From the NCBI GenBank assembly GCA_030151885.1, contig JASLCG010000111.1, positions 1 to 32,527 of the forward strand: a DNA stretch of 32,527 nucleotides, written 5' to 3'. Below, piece after piece: positions 1 to 7,620 of this stretch. The notes under the pieces were generated by a model, which was not told the origin of the DNA, searched no databases, and saw nothing but the letters and a program-made list of their open reading frames with translations. Within the stretch, counting starts at the first letter, position 1, and every line of letters begins with the position of its first letter. The translations under genes and the position numbers were made by a program. This DNA comes from Bacteroides sp. (GTDB lineage: Bacteria > Bacteroidota > Bacteroidia > Bacteroidales > Bacteroidaceae).

Positions 1-1393
1 TAAAGTAATAAAACTGATCATTTACTTGACCATTTACCGCATAATAGTAATTGTTCAAATCTATCATTGAAGCTCTGTATTTTCCAGCGTCAGCATTTAC
101 CCTTCCTCTTTCAAATAGATAAATAGCACTATTAATATCATAAGGCTCGCTAAGCATATTTACACAGCTGTCTAATGTTGCCAACACCACTTCTGTCTGC
201 TTTCCAGATTGTTCTAAGATTCTTGCTGTAACTAAAAGAGATTGAGGTGATCTTAAGTCCGATTTATTCACAACACTATAAGCTTCCAGTGCCTTGTCCC
301 ATTCAAGAGCCGATGCCAAAATATCCCCCTTTATTTGGAAGTATATAGGTAATGGGTTCTCTGCAATAGCTTTATCAATTAAGAAAGTAGCTTCGGATAA
401 GCTCCAGTCTTTTTGACCTTTGGCTACAGGCAAAAAGTGTCCTTGTGCTATTAATTTGGAAGCAGAATAATAAGCTTCACTTATATTTATGTCTTTCAAT
501 TTCAGAGCACCTTGAATTTCATTGTACGCTAATTTTAACGTCTGCTCTGACACATTTTCCTGTTCTAAATAATATTTAGCAATATTAAAATAACTCTCAG
601 CTGAATTAGGGAACTGTTTTTTAAAGTCTAACAATAATTCAAAATACTCTTTTGAACTTATACTTTCTCTCAAAATTAGCAAATAGGCCAACGCTTGATC
701 TTCTTCAAGGGGTAACCCTTTCTTTATTTTAATGCCATTAAGAGCTGAATTATCAAATGACAAGGCCGTGATATTTAAACTACTTGCAAAATTTGCATCT
801 ACAGCATGACACATAATATCCGATTTACTACTACCATACGACTGTTCCATTAAGCCAATAACCTTGCCAGAGTTGGTCATTACAGGACAGCTAATCAACA
901 TATCTGTTAACCTCATATCAATTGTAAAGTACTTATATCCACCTCGAATATCTTCTACTGTACGAACCACACCTGGCCGACAAGCTCTATCCTTCTCTAC
1001 TGAATAAGGAAGTACTAACACTTCATCTCCATTAGATACAGCTTCAGAGTTTAACTCCAAAGCTGCAACTTTTTTACCTTTTGTATCTACGCGAAATTTT
1101 ACAATATCATACGTATCATCTGCACCAAGAATTGAGTGTACATGCATCTCTTTTCCATCACTATCGATGACTATCGCTTTATATGCATTTTTAAACAATT
1201 TATAATCCGATACAGCAATACCATCATCTCCTATAAAAAAACCATTCCCTTTATTTAGAATTTGATTATCATGATTAAAGGTTATGACAGAGAATACTGC
1301 TTTTTTTGCTTTAGTAACCCACTTTGGCCCCTGAGCTAATGCAGTAGTTATAGTGAATATAAAGCAACAAAATAGGATAAGTGTTTTTTTCAT
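1..1393 (-). CDS. Secreted protein with degenerate trypsin-like domain and helical-repeat C-terminal part (partial, runs off left edge)
   Basis: I translated this by hand from an ATG at 1393. The frame stays open to base 1, so at least 464 residues are present and the C-terminus is missing. Residues 1-20 form a signal peptide ending ALA-Q, so the protein is probably periplasmic. Residues about 30-185 resemble the HtrA/trypsin fold: GNGFFIGDDGIAVSDYKLF (49-67) matches the region that carries the catalytic His, but Tyr stands in its place; TYDIVKF (94-100) keeps an Asp; and the usual GNSGGP around the nucleophile reads ISCPVMTNSGKVIGL. His and Ser therefore appear lost, and the domain is probably a non-catalytic scaffold. 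Residues after about 230 are helical and TPR-like. The same architecture is common in Bacteroides, annotated as trypsin-like peptidase/TPR protein. The gene is last in the dnaN-to-rlmB run, 43 nt after rlmB. The domain reading is fairly sure; the biological role is unknown. Confidence 0.8.
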   Translation of the reverse strand, partial: MKKTLILFCCFIFTITTALAQGPKWVTKAKKAVFSVITFNHDNQILNKGNGFFIGDDGIAVSDYKLFKNAYKAIVIDSDGKEMHVHSILGADDTYDIVKFRVDTKGKKVAALELNSEAVSNGDEVLVLPYSVEKDRACRPGVVRTVEDIRGGYKYFTIDMRLTDMLISCPVMTNSGKVIGLMEQSYGSSKSDIMCHAVDANFASSLNITALSFDNSALNGIKIKKGLPLEEDQALAYLLILRESISSKEYFELLLDFKKQFPNSAESYFNIAKYYLEQENVSEQTLKLAYNEIQGALKLKDINISEAYYSASKLIAQGHFLPVAKGQKDWSLSEATFLIDKAIAENPLPIYFQIKGDILASALEWDKALEAYSVVNKSDLRSPQSLLVTARILEQSGKQTEVVLATLDSCVNMLSEPYDINSAIYLFERGRVNADAGKYRASMIDLNNYYYAVNGQVNDQFYYF

Positions 1394-1436
1394 TTTCGCG
1401 TATTATATAAAGTATTATTTTAAAAGAATAAAGGTT

Positions 1437-2180
1437 TTATTCTTCAATGCGTTGTTTTACAGCCTCATAAACTAGTACACCAGCTGCTACAGACACATTT
1501 AAAGATTGAATATTTCCAAGGATAGGTATTCTTAACCAATCATCGCATAGTGCTAAGTTTTCTTTTGATACACCTGTATCCTCTGCACCCATAACAATAC
1601 AAATAGGCCCTTTAAAATCAGCCTGAGTATAATTAGCTTCTGCTTTTTCTGTAGCGGCAAGTATTCTAAAGCCACAGTTTTTTAAGAACTTAATAGTTCC
1701 TGTTAAACCTTGTTCTCTACAAACTGGTAGTGTATGCAATGCACCTGCAGAAGTTTTAACAGCATCTGCATTAACACTTACACTTCCCTTCATAGGAATA
1801 ACAATAGCATCTACACCAGCACATTCACAAGTACGTGCTATAGCCCCAAAGTTTCTAACATCTGTTACACCATCTAACATAACGAAGAAAGGATTCTTTC
1901 CTTGTTCATATAAAAATGGAACTAAATTCTCTACAGTTTGATAAGTAACCGAAGCAATATAAGCAATTACTCCTTGGTGATTTTTACCTGTAATTCTATT
2001 AAGTTTTTCAACAGGCACTCTTTGTACAGGAACCATTTTCCCTTGAAGAGCATCGAATAACTCTTTAGAAAGCTCACTTTGAATGTCTTTTTTAATTAGA
2101 ATCTTATCTATCTCTTTACCAGCTTCTACTGCTTCAATAACAGCACGAATACCAAATATTAACTCGCTTTTATTTACCAT
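1437..2180 (-). CDS. rlmB: 23S rRNA (guanosine-2'-O-)-methyltransferase RlmB, TrmH/SpoU family
   Basis: This 247-residue protein has the size and layout of RlmB, which methylates the 2'-O of a guanosine in 23S rRNA using SAM. An N-terminal substrate-binding domain (about 1-80, beginning ELIFGIRAVIEAVEAG) precedes the SPOUT knot domain. Motif 1 is DVRNFGAIARTCECAGVDAI (107-126) with the conserved Asn110 and Arg116. Motif 2 is ICIVMGAEDTGVS (193-205). Motif 3 is IPILGNIQSLNVSVAAGVLV (218-237), which forms the SAM-binding knot. It starts 11 nt after recN stops and is probably co-transcribed with it. The methyltransferase family is certain. The exact target (G2251) is inferred from resemblance to RlmB; another TrmH-type target is possible. 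Confidence 0.93.
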   Translation of the reverse strand: MVNKSELIFGIRAVIEAVEAGKEIDKILIKKDIQSELSKELFDALQGKMVPVQRVPVEKLNRITGKNHQGVIAYIASVTYQTVENLVPFLYEQGKNPFFVMLDGVTDVRNFGAIARTCECAGVDAIVIPMKGSVSVNADAVKTSAGALHTLPVCREQGLTGTIKFLKNCGFRILAATEKAEANYTQADFKGPICIVMGAEDTGVSKENLALCDDWLRIPILGNIQSLNVSVAAGVLVYEAVKQRIEE

Positions 2181-2191
2181 ATAATTTATTT

Positions 2192-3850
2192 TTAAAAGCC
2201 CAACAAAGCTTTTGCATTACTTAAAGCTGCATCTGTTATTGTCGCACCACTTAACATATGCGCTATCTCTTCTACTCTCTCTTCTTTATTTAATTTTTTA
2301 ATATTACTAATTGTTTCGTGCTCATTATCCTGCTTATAGACTTTAAAGTGTGACGAACCTCTGGCTGCAATCTGAGGCAAATGGGTAATACTAATAACTT
2401 GTCTATTATGACCTCCCATTGCTTTCATCATATCTGCCATTCTATCTGCAATTTCTCCTGATACACCAGTATCAATCTCATCAAAAATAATTGTAGGTAA
2501 CTTAACAGCTCCTGCTATCATCGCTTTGATGGATAACATAACCCTTGCAATTTCTCCCCCAGAAGCTACTGAGGTTATATTTTGAAGTGCACCATTCTTA
2601 TTTGCCGAGAATAAAAATGACACACAATCTTCTCCAGTATTACTTAATGATTCACGTTTTTCGATTTTAACTTGAAAACGTACATTTGGCATTCCTAAAG
2701 GTAACAACCTTTTACTTAAATCTTGCTCTACTTGTTCGGCCGATTTTAACCGTTTAACTGTTAACTCCTCTGCCTTTTTCTTAGCTGATTCAAAGGCTTT
2801 ATTGCATGACTTTTCAAGCTCAGCAATTCTATCATCATAAGAGGTTATTGCCTCTAATCTTTCTATAAATTCCTGCTCGATAGTTAATAATTCTTCAACT
2901 GTCTGAACTCTATGTTTTTGCTCAAGTGTATAAATAACATTTAAACGATCACTCGCTTCTTGCAACCTTTGAGGGTCGTATATAACCTGCTCACCTAAAG
3001 AAGAAGCTTCATTTGCGATGTCCTTTAATTCAATCACAACACTATTCATTCGCTGAGATAACTCTTCTGATGGAGTATATATATTGGAAAGATCAACCAA
3101 TTCACTAGCCCCTTCACGAATCAATGAAAGTAACCCAACTTCATCTGCTTCAAAAAGCTGAGCAAGTTTGTAGAATAAAGACTTAATCTCCTCAGAATTT
3201 TCCAACATTTCCACCTCTTGTTCCAATAGCTCTTTTTCTCCTATTTTTAAAGATGCTTCAGAAAACTGGTCTAGCTGAAAACGTATATAATCTTCATCCG
3301 CTTTACTCTGTTCGGCTAACTCTTTTAAATCCTTCAATTGCTTTACAAGTTGTTTCCAATTCGTAAAGGCTTTGTCATACTGCTCCAACAAAGGTCCATT
3401 ACCCGCCAATAAGTCCAGTACATTTAACTGAAAGCCCTCTTTATTGAGTAAAAGATTCTGATGTTGTGAATGAATATCAATTAACTGTTCTCCCAACTCT
3501 TTTATTACAGAAAGTGATATAGGAGAGTCGTTTATAAAAGCTCTACTTTTACCTGATGAATTTATTTCTCGTCGTAAGATGCATTCTGGATCATAATCAA
3601 TTTCATTTGCTTTAAAAAAAGACTCCATAGCATAATTGCCAATATTAAAAACCGCCTCTAAGACACATTTATCCGCACCTTGTCGAATCGTTTTAACATC
3701 AGCCCTTTGACCTAATAGTAGATTAATAGCTCCTAAAATAATAGACTTTCCAGCTCCTGTTTCTCCTGTTATAACAGAAAATCCAGCTTCAAAATCTATT
3801 CTTAGCTCATCAATTAAAGCATAATTTTTTATGTAGAGTGATTTCAGCAT
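2192..3850 (-). CDS. recN: DNA repair protein RecN
   Basis: RecN is an SMC-like ATPase that acts early in double-strand-break repair. The 552-residue length is normal. The Walker A motif GETGAGKS is at 29-36, just after the typical start MLKSLYIKNYALIDEL. A long charged helical middle (about 150-400, rich in Glu, Lys and Leu) forms the coiled coil. The ABC signature VASGGEIARVMLS begins at 428, and Walker B IIFDEIDTGVSG has Asp457-Glu458. The C-terminal ITHLPQIAARG supplies the switch His. The ATG at 3850 is the only sensible start for this N-terminus. It lies 27 nt downstream of coaBC and 11 nt upstream of rlmB in a single minus-strand operon. Confidence 0.97.
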   Translation of the reverse strand: MLKSLYIKNYALIDELRIDFEAGFSVITGETGAGKSIILGAINLLLGQRADVKTIRQGADKCVLEAVFNIGNYAMESFFKANEIDYDPECILRREINSSGKSRAFINDSPISLSVIKELGEQLIDIHSQHQNLLLNKEGFQLNVLDLLAGNGPLLEQYDKAFTNWKQLVKQLKDLKELAEQSKADEDYIRFQLDQFSEASLKIGEKELLEQEVEMLENSEEIKSLFYKLAQLFEADEVGLLSLIREGASELVDLSNIYTPSEELSQRMNSVVIELKDIANEASSLGEQVIYDPQRLQEASDRLNVIYTLEQKHRVQTVEELLTIEQEFIERLEAITSYDDRIAELEKSCNKAFESAKKKAEELTVKRLKSAEQVEQDLSKRLLPLGMPNVRFQVKIEKRESLSNTGEDCVSFLFSANKNGALQNITSVASGGEIARVMLSIKAMIAGAVKLPTIIFDEIDTGVSGEIADRMADMMKAMGGHNRQVISITHLPQIAARGSSHFKVYKQDNEHETISNIKKLNKEERVEEIAHMLSGATITDAALSNAKALLGF

Positions 3851-3877
3851 AACAACTTAACATTAAAGTTCCCAAAC

Positions 3878-5074
3878 TTATAATATAGCATTCAAACAGT
3901 TAACTATATCACTTGCCACCTCTTTTTTTGTTTTCAAGGGATATTCAGTCTTGCCTTCTTTATTTACAATCGTAACCTTATTTGTATCTACCTGGAATCC
4001 TGCACCTTTATCTTGTAAGGAATTTAGAACTATAAAGTCAAAATTCTTTTTAGATAGTTTCTTTTGAGCATTCTCCAATTCATCACACGTCTCTAAAGCA
4101 AAACCTATTAAACGTTGATTTTCTTTTTTAAGTTTACCCAATTCTGCAGCAATATCCTTATTAGGATATAATGTTATAGCAAGCTCTTCATCTGGATTTC
4201 TTTTAATCTTTTGTTTTGCTACCGTTGCTGCTCTATAATCGGCAACTGCTGCAGATAAGATAGCTGCATCTACAGTAGGGAAATGCTTTATAGACTCAGC
4301 AAACATCTCTTCTGCAGACATAACATCAATGCGCTTAACATTAGGATGTTCCACCTTTAAAGATACAGGACCTGATATTAATATAACCTCAGCCCCTCTT
4401 TTAGCACACTCTTCTGCAATAGCATATCCCATTTTACCAGAAGAAAAATTACCAATAAAGCGAACAGGATCTATTTTTTCATAAGTCGGACCAGCAGTAA
4501 TTAAAACCTTTTTGCCCAACAAGTCCTCTTTTTCTTTAAAGTAATTACGAAGTACCTCAATAATATTCTCAGGTTCTTCCATCCTACCCTTACCTACTAA
4601 ATGGCTAGCAAGCTCACCAGAGGTAGGCTCTATTATAATATTACCATAAGAGCGTAAAATATCTAGATTACGATGTGTAGAAGGATGAGCAAACATATCT
4701 AAATCCATAGCAGGTGCTACAAAGACCTGTTTCTTAGCAGACAAGTAAGTTGTAATTAACATATTATCTGCCACACCATTTGCCATTTTTCCAATAGTAG
4801 AAGCTGTAGCCGGAGCTATAACCATAGCATCTGCCCAAAGCCCCAAATCAACGTGACTATTCCAAGTTCCATCTCTTTGAGAAAAGAACTCACTTATTAC
4901 AGGTTTGCTTGTCAATGCAGATAAAGTAATTGGTGTGATAAATTCTTTTCCTGCAGGAGTAATGACTACCTGTACCTCTGCACCTTCTTTAATTAGTCCA
5001 CGAATTAGAAGACACGCTTTATAGGCAGCAATACTACCAGATATACCAACAACTATATTCTTGCCTTTTAACAT
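3878..5074 (-). CDS. coaBC: Bifunctional phosphopantothenoylcysteine decarboxylase / phosphopantothenate-cysteine ligase
   Basis: This enzyme carries out two consecutive steps of coenzyme A synthesis: it joins cysteine to 4'-phosphopantothenate, then decarboxylates the product. The 398 residues split into an FMN-dependent CoaC half (1-180) and a CoaB half (186-398). CoaC shows GISGSIAAYKA (10-20), the active-site His74 in SHVDLGLWADAMVIAPA, and PAMDLDM (121-127). The last departs from the classical PxMNxxMW by Asp in place of Asn. The substrate-clamp region GKGRMEEPE lies at 161-169. CoaB shows VLITAGPTYEKIDPVRFIGN (190-209) and SSGKMGYAIAEE (211-222). It sits 6 nt after the exonuclease and 27 nt before recN. 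The identification is secure; the Asn-to-Asp change may be a lineage trait. Confidence 0.96.
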   Translation of the reverse strand: MLKGKNIVVGISGSIAAYKACLLIRGLIKEGAEVQVVITPAGKEFITPITLSALTSKPVISEFFSQRDGTWNSHVDLGLWADAMVIAPATASTIGKMANGVADNMLITTYLSAKKQVFVAPAMDLDMFAHPSTHRNLDILRSYGNIIIEPTSGELASHLVGKGRMEEPENIIEVLRNYFKEKEDLLGKKVLITAGPTYEKIDPVRFIGNFSSGKMGYAIAEECAKRGAEVILISGPVSLKVEHPNVKRIDVMSAEEMFAESIKHFPTVDAAILSAAVADYRAATVAKQKIKRNPDEELAITLYPNKDIAAELGKLKKENQRLIGFALETCDELENAQKKLSKKNFDFIVLNSLQDKGAGFQVDTNKVTIVNKEGKTEYPLKTKKEVASDIVNCLNAIL

Positions 5075-5080
5075 AAGATT

Positions 5081-5851
5081 TTATCTATTTGTTAACTCCC
5101 TTAATTTTATTTTTGTAAGCTCGGCTTTTGTATTGCGAGTAAAATCACTGTTAAGTATCCAACTAAAGTAACCCGCATCTTTTTTAAGCACTTCTGCTAC
5201 AGATACACCTTTGTATTTACCAAAATTAAAAACTTCAACTCCGTTTTCATCATAAATCATTCTGCCTGCTAAGTCTACATTATTATTGTAGCTAGAGAAG
5301 TCTGATAAGAAAGCCACATCATTCTCCAATTCAGGATATCTATCTAGCTGTCCTTTTAACACTTCATACGTAGCTCTTGTATCAGCTTCAGCAGAGTGAG
5401 CATCTTCCAGGCTCTTATTGCAGTAAAACTTATAAGCTGCAGAAAGTGTTCTTTGCTCCATTTTGTGGAATATAACCTGAACATCAACAAACTTTCTCTT
5501 ACTTAAATCAAGATCTACACCCGCAGCAAGAAACTCTTCTGCTAATAATGGTATATCAAATCGGTTAGAATTAAATCCTGCAATATCAGCTCCTTCAAAA
5601 TCTTTTGCTATATTTTTAGCAACTTCTTTAAAAGTTGGACAATCTTCTACGTCCTTATCGTAAATACCATGAATTTCAGAAGACTCTTCTGGAATATGGC
5701 ATTCAGGATTAATACGCATGGTTTTACTCTCTTCATTGCCGTTTGGATAAACCTTTAAGTAGCTTATTTCAACAATTTTATCCGAGTTTATATTTGTACC
5801 CGTTGTCTCCAAGTCAAAGAAGACAATCGGGTTCTTTAAATTAAGTTTCAT
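5081..5851 (-). CDS. DnaQ-like 3'-5' exonuclease with C-terminal DUF3820-like domain
   Basis: The N-terminal 170 residues are a DEDDh exonuclease. ExoI is FFDLETTGTN with Asp13 and Glu15; ExoII is GADIAGFNSNRFDIPLL with Asp99; ExoIII is HSAEADTRATYE with His152 and Asp157. All catalytic residues are present, so it should degrade single-stranded or frayed 3' ends. The C-terminal part (about 205-256) reads FNFGKYKGVSVAEVL, then YFSWILNSDF, the pattern of the small DUF3820 domain of unknown role. At 256 residues it is longer than a bare epsilon proofreading subunit. It lies 30 nt after dnaN and 6 nt before coaBC. The context suggests a clamp-associated or proofreading-type nuclease, but whether it is the replicative epsilon subunit cannot be told from sequence alone. 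Confidence 0.9.
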   Translation of the reverse strand: MKLNLKNPIVFFDLETTGTNINSDKIVEISYLKVYPNGNEESKTMRINPECHIPEESSEIHGIYDKDVEDCPTFKEVAKNIAKDFEGADIAGFNSNRFDIPLLAEEFLAAGVDLDLSKRKFVDVQVIFHKMEQRTLSAAYKFYCNKSLEDAHSAEADTRATYEVLKGQLDRYPELENDVAFLSDFSSYNNNVDLAGRMIYDENGVEVFNFGKYKGVSVAEVLKKDAGYFSWILNSDFTRNTKAELTKIKLRELTNR

Positions 5852-5881
5852 ATTTTTTTATTTTGCTATGAAAAGAACGAA

Positions 5882-7006
5882 TTAATCGTTCAGCATCATA
5901 GGCATTAGTAGAGTTAATAGGTCTTCACTGTCTGCTTGCTCTACTGGAACTAGAACTCCAGCACGAGAAGGGTCCGCCAACTCCATAATAATTTCATCAG
6001 AAGGTATATTTGATAGAATATCAATTAAGAATGTTGATTTAAAACCGATATTCATATCAGAACCACTATACTGACATACCAAATTTTCTTCTGCTGATGT
6101 AGAAAAGTCAATATCTTGTGCAGAAATATTAATTGAGTTTGCACTTAATCTTAACTTCACTAAACTACTTGCTTGAGAAGAGAATATAGCCACTCGTCTT
6201 AAAGCACCAATGAACGAAGACCTATCGATAGTTACCTTAAATGGATTATCTTTTGGTATTACAGAGTTGTAATTAGGATAGCGTCCTTCAATTAGACGAC
6301 AAATCATATGATAATTACCTAATTTAAACACAGCATTACGCTCATCAAAAGAGATAGCAACTTCTCCTTGTTCTTTTGGAAGTATGTTTTTAAGTAAATT
6401 CGCTGGCTTCTTTGGTAAAATAAATGCAGCTCTCTCCTTACCAGAGATGTTTTTAAGCTGATAACGAACCAATTTATGACCATCAGAAGCTACCATCGTA
6501 ATATCTTCGGTTGTAATATCGAAGTAAATTCCATTCATTACAGGTCTTAACTCATCATCTGCAGTAGCAAATACAGTACGAGTAATACCATCTAGCATTG
6601 TCTCACAGTTCATAGCGAATGCAACCTCATTACCGCTTAATTCAGTACTTTTCGGATACTCGTCTGCATTTTGTCCTATCAAGCTATATTGACCATTTTG
6701 GTAAGTAACTGTTACTTCTAATGATTCTTTATCGACCGAAAAAGATAACGGTTGTTCTGGTATCTCTTTCAACGCATCCAATAAAGTTTTTGCCGTAATA
6801 GCTATTTTACCTGCAGTAGATCCTGCTTGAACATCAATAGAAGTCTTCATGGTAGTTTCGCTATCAGAAACAGTTAATGATAAGACATCATTTTCCAATT
6901 CAAATAAGAAACAATCTAAAATTGGTAAAGCGTTTTTACTATTGATTACTCTACTAATTGCTTGCAAGTGGCTGTATAGAGCAGCACTAGAAACTGTAAA
7001 ATTCAT
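5882..7006 (-). CDS. dnaN: DNA polymerase III beta subunit (sliding clamp)
   Basis: This 374-residue protein has the length and three-fold repeat structure of the beta clamp, which encircles DNA and tethers polymerase and repair factors. Recognisable stretches are MNFTVSSAALYSHLQAISRV at the N-terminus, DSETTMKTSIDV in domain I, TRTVFATADDELRPVMNGIY in domain II (the region that leads into the peptide-binding pocket) and ASDGHKLVRYQL. The C-terminus ends LLTLLMPMMLND, equivalent to the conserved terminal strand. It is the first gene of the minus-strand operon and has its own good promoter upstream. It is not next to dnaA here; instead it leads an exonuclease/coaBC/recN operon, an arrangement seen in Bacteroides-type genomes. 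Confidence 0.97.
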   Translation of the reverse strand: MNFTVSSAALYSHLQAISRVINSKNALPILDCFLFELENDVLSLTVSDSETTMKTSIDVQAGSTAGKIAITAKTLLDALKEIPEQPLSFSVDKESLEVTVTYQNGQYSLIGQNADEYPKSTELSGNEVAFAMNCETMLDGITRTVFATADDELRPVMNGIYFDITTEDITMVASDGHKLVRYQLKNISGKERAAFILPKKPANLLKNILPKEQGEVAISFDERNAVFKLGNYHMICRLIEGRYPNYNSVIPKDNPFKVTIDRSSFIGALRRVAIFSSQASSLVKLRLSANSINISAQDIDFSTSAEENLVCQYSGSDMNIGFKSTFLIDILSNIPSDEIIMELADPSRAGVLVPVEQADSEDLLTLLMPMMLND

Positions 7007-7065
7007 ATATATTTAGTGTTAATTATTAGCAAATAATATATTAAAATTAATGATATTATCACCTA

Positions 7066-7097
7066 CAAAGTTACAAAAAAAGATTGGGGTGTTACAA
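7066..7097 (-). promoter_or_regulatory. Promoter of the dnaN operon (Bacteroidota type)
   Basis: On the minus strand, TAACTTTG (7073 down to 7066) matches the -7 consensus TAnnTTTG. TTG (7097-7095) lies 21 nt upstream of it as the -33 element. A start near 7060 would leave a leader of about 50 nt before the dnaN ATG at 7006. Confidence 0.7.
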
Positions 7098-7126
7098 CTT
7101 AAAAGGGTGAAAAAAGCCTTTCACTG

Positions 7127-7158
7127 GTTGGCTTCTAAAAGTTATTATTATACCTTTG
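7127..7158 (+). promoter_or_regulatory. Promoter of the DUF3127 gene (Bacteroidota type)
   Basis: GTTG (7127-7130), a spacer of 20 nt, then TACCTTTG (7151-7158) fits TTTG-N20-TAnnTTTG. The gene starts at 7187, which gives a leader of about 20 nt. This promoter is back to back with that of dnaN; the two -33 elements are about 30 bp apart. Confidence 0.7.
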
Positions 7159-7186
7159 TAGTAAAATATTAAAAGAATATAGAAGA

Positions 7187-7552
7187 ATGGATTTTATAGG
7201 AAAAGTTATAGCAGTATTACCAACTAAAAGTGGAGTATCTAAATCAACTGGAAACCCATGGATGGTACAAGAGTATGTTGTAGAAAGCAACGAAATGTAT
7301 CCTAAAAAAATGTGTTTCAGCGTTTTTGGTGAAGATAAAATTAAACAATTCGATATTAAAATGGGAGAAGAACTAACTGTATCTTTCGACATTGATGCTA
7401 ATGAGTGGCAAGGTCGTTGGTTTAACTCAATCAGAGCTTGGAAAGTTGAAAGATCTAGCATGGATCAAGGTGCACCAGTTCCACCTCCAACAGAAGAGAT
7501 GATGGCCGATTTTAATGCGTCAAGTGATACTACAGACGATCTTCCATTCTAA
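7187..7552 (+). CDS. DUF3127 protein: small OB-fold-like protein with SSB-type C-terminal tail
   Basis: This 121-residue protein matches the DUF3127 family of Bacteroidota. MDFIGKVIAVLPTKSG opens a beta-rich domain (about 1-90), and GRWFNSIRAWKVER (76-89) resembles the strand found near the end of SSB OB folds. A low-complexity linker (GAPVPPPTEE, 95-104) follows, and the protein ends SSDTTDDLPF. An acidic stretch ending in Leu/Ile-Pro-Phe is the hallmark of the SSB C-terminal peptide that docks repair proteins. The layout of OB-like core, flexible linker and acidic tipped tail is therefore that of a single-stranded DNA-binding protein, but far shorter than a canonical SSB. It is divergent from dnaN, which fits a replication or repair role. 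The family assignment is good; DNA binding is inferred. Confidence 0.85.
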   Translation: MDFIGKVIAVLPTKSGVSKSTGNPWMVQEYVVESNEMYPKKMCFSVFGEDKIKQFDIKMGEELTVSFDIDANEWQGRWFNSIRAWKVERSSMDQGAPVPPPTEEMMADFNASSDTTDDLPF

Positions 7553-7576
7553 TAAACATTCATCTTCCGATGATAT

Positions 7577-7614
7577 AAAAAAGGCATAGAATAGTACTAT
7601 TCTATGCCTTTTTT
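7577..7614. terminator. Bidirectional terminator, perfect 38-bp palindrome
   Basis: A six-A tract, GGCATAGAATAGT, its exact complement ACTATTCTATGCC and a six-T tract form a perfect palindrome centred at 7595/7596. A-tract and T-tract flanks let it work in both directions, as expected between the convergent DUF3127 gene and MutS-like gene. Confidence 0.88.
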
Positions 7615-7620
7615 ATATAC

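Noticed and set aside
7135..7461. 108-residue minus-strand frame opposite the DUF3127 gene
   Set aside because: It overlaps a recognised gene and its promoter, and its residues resemble no family.
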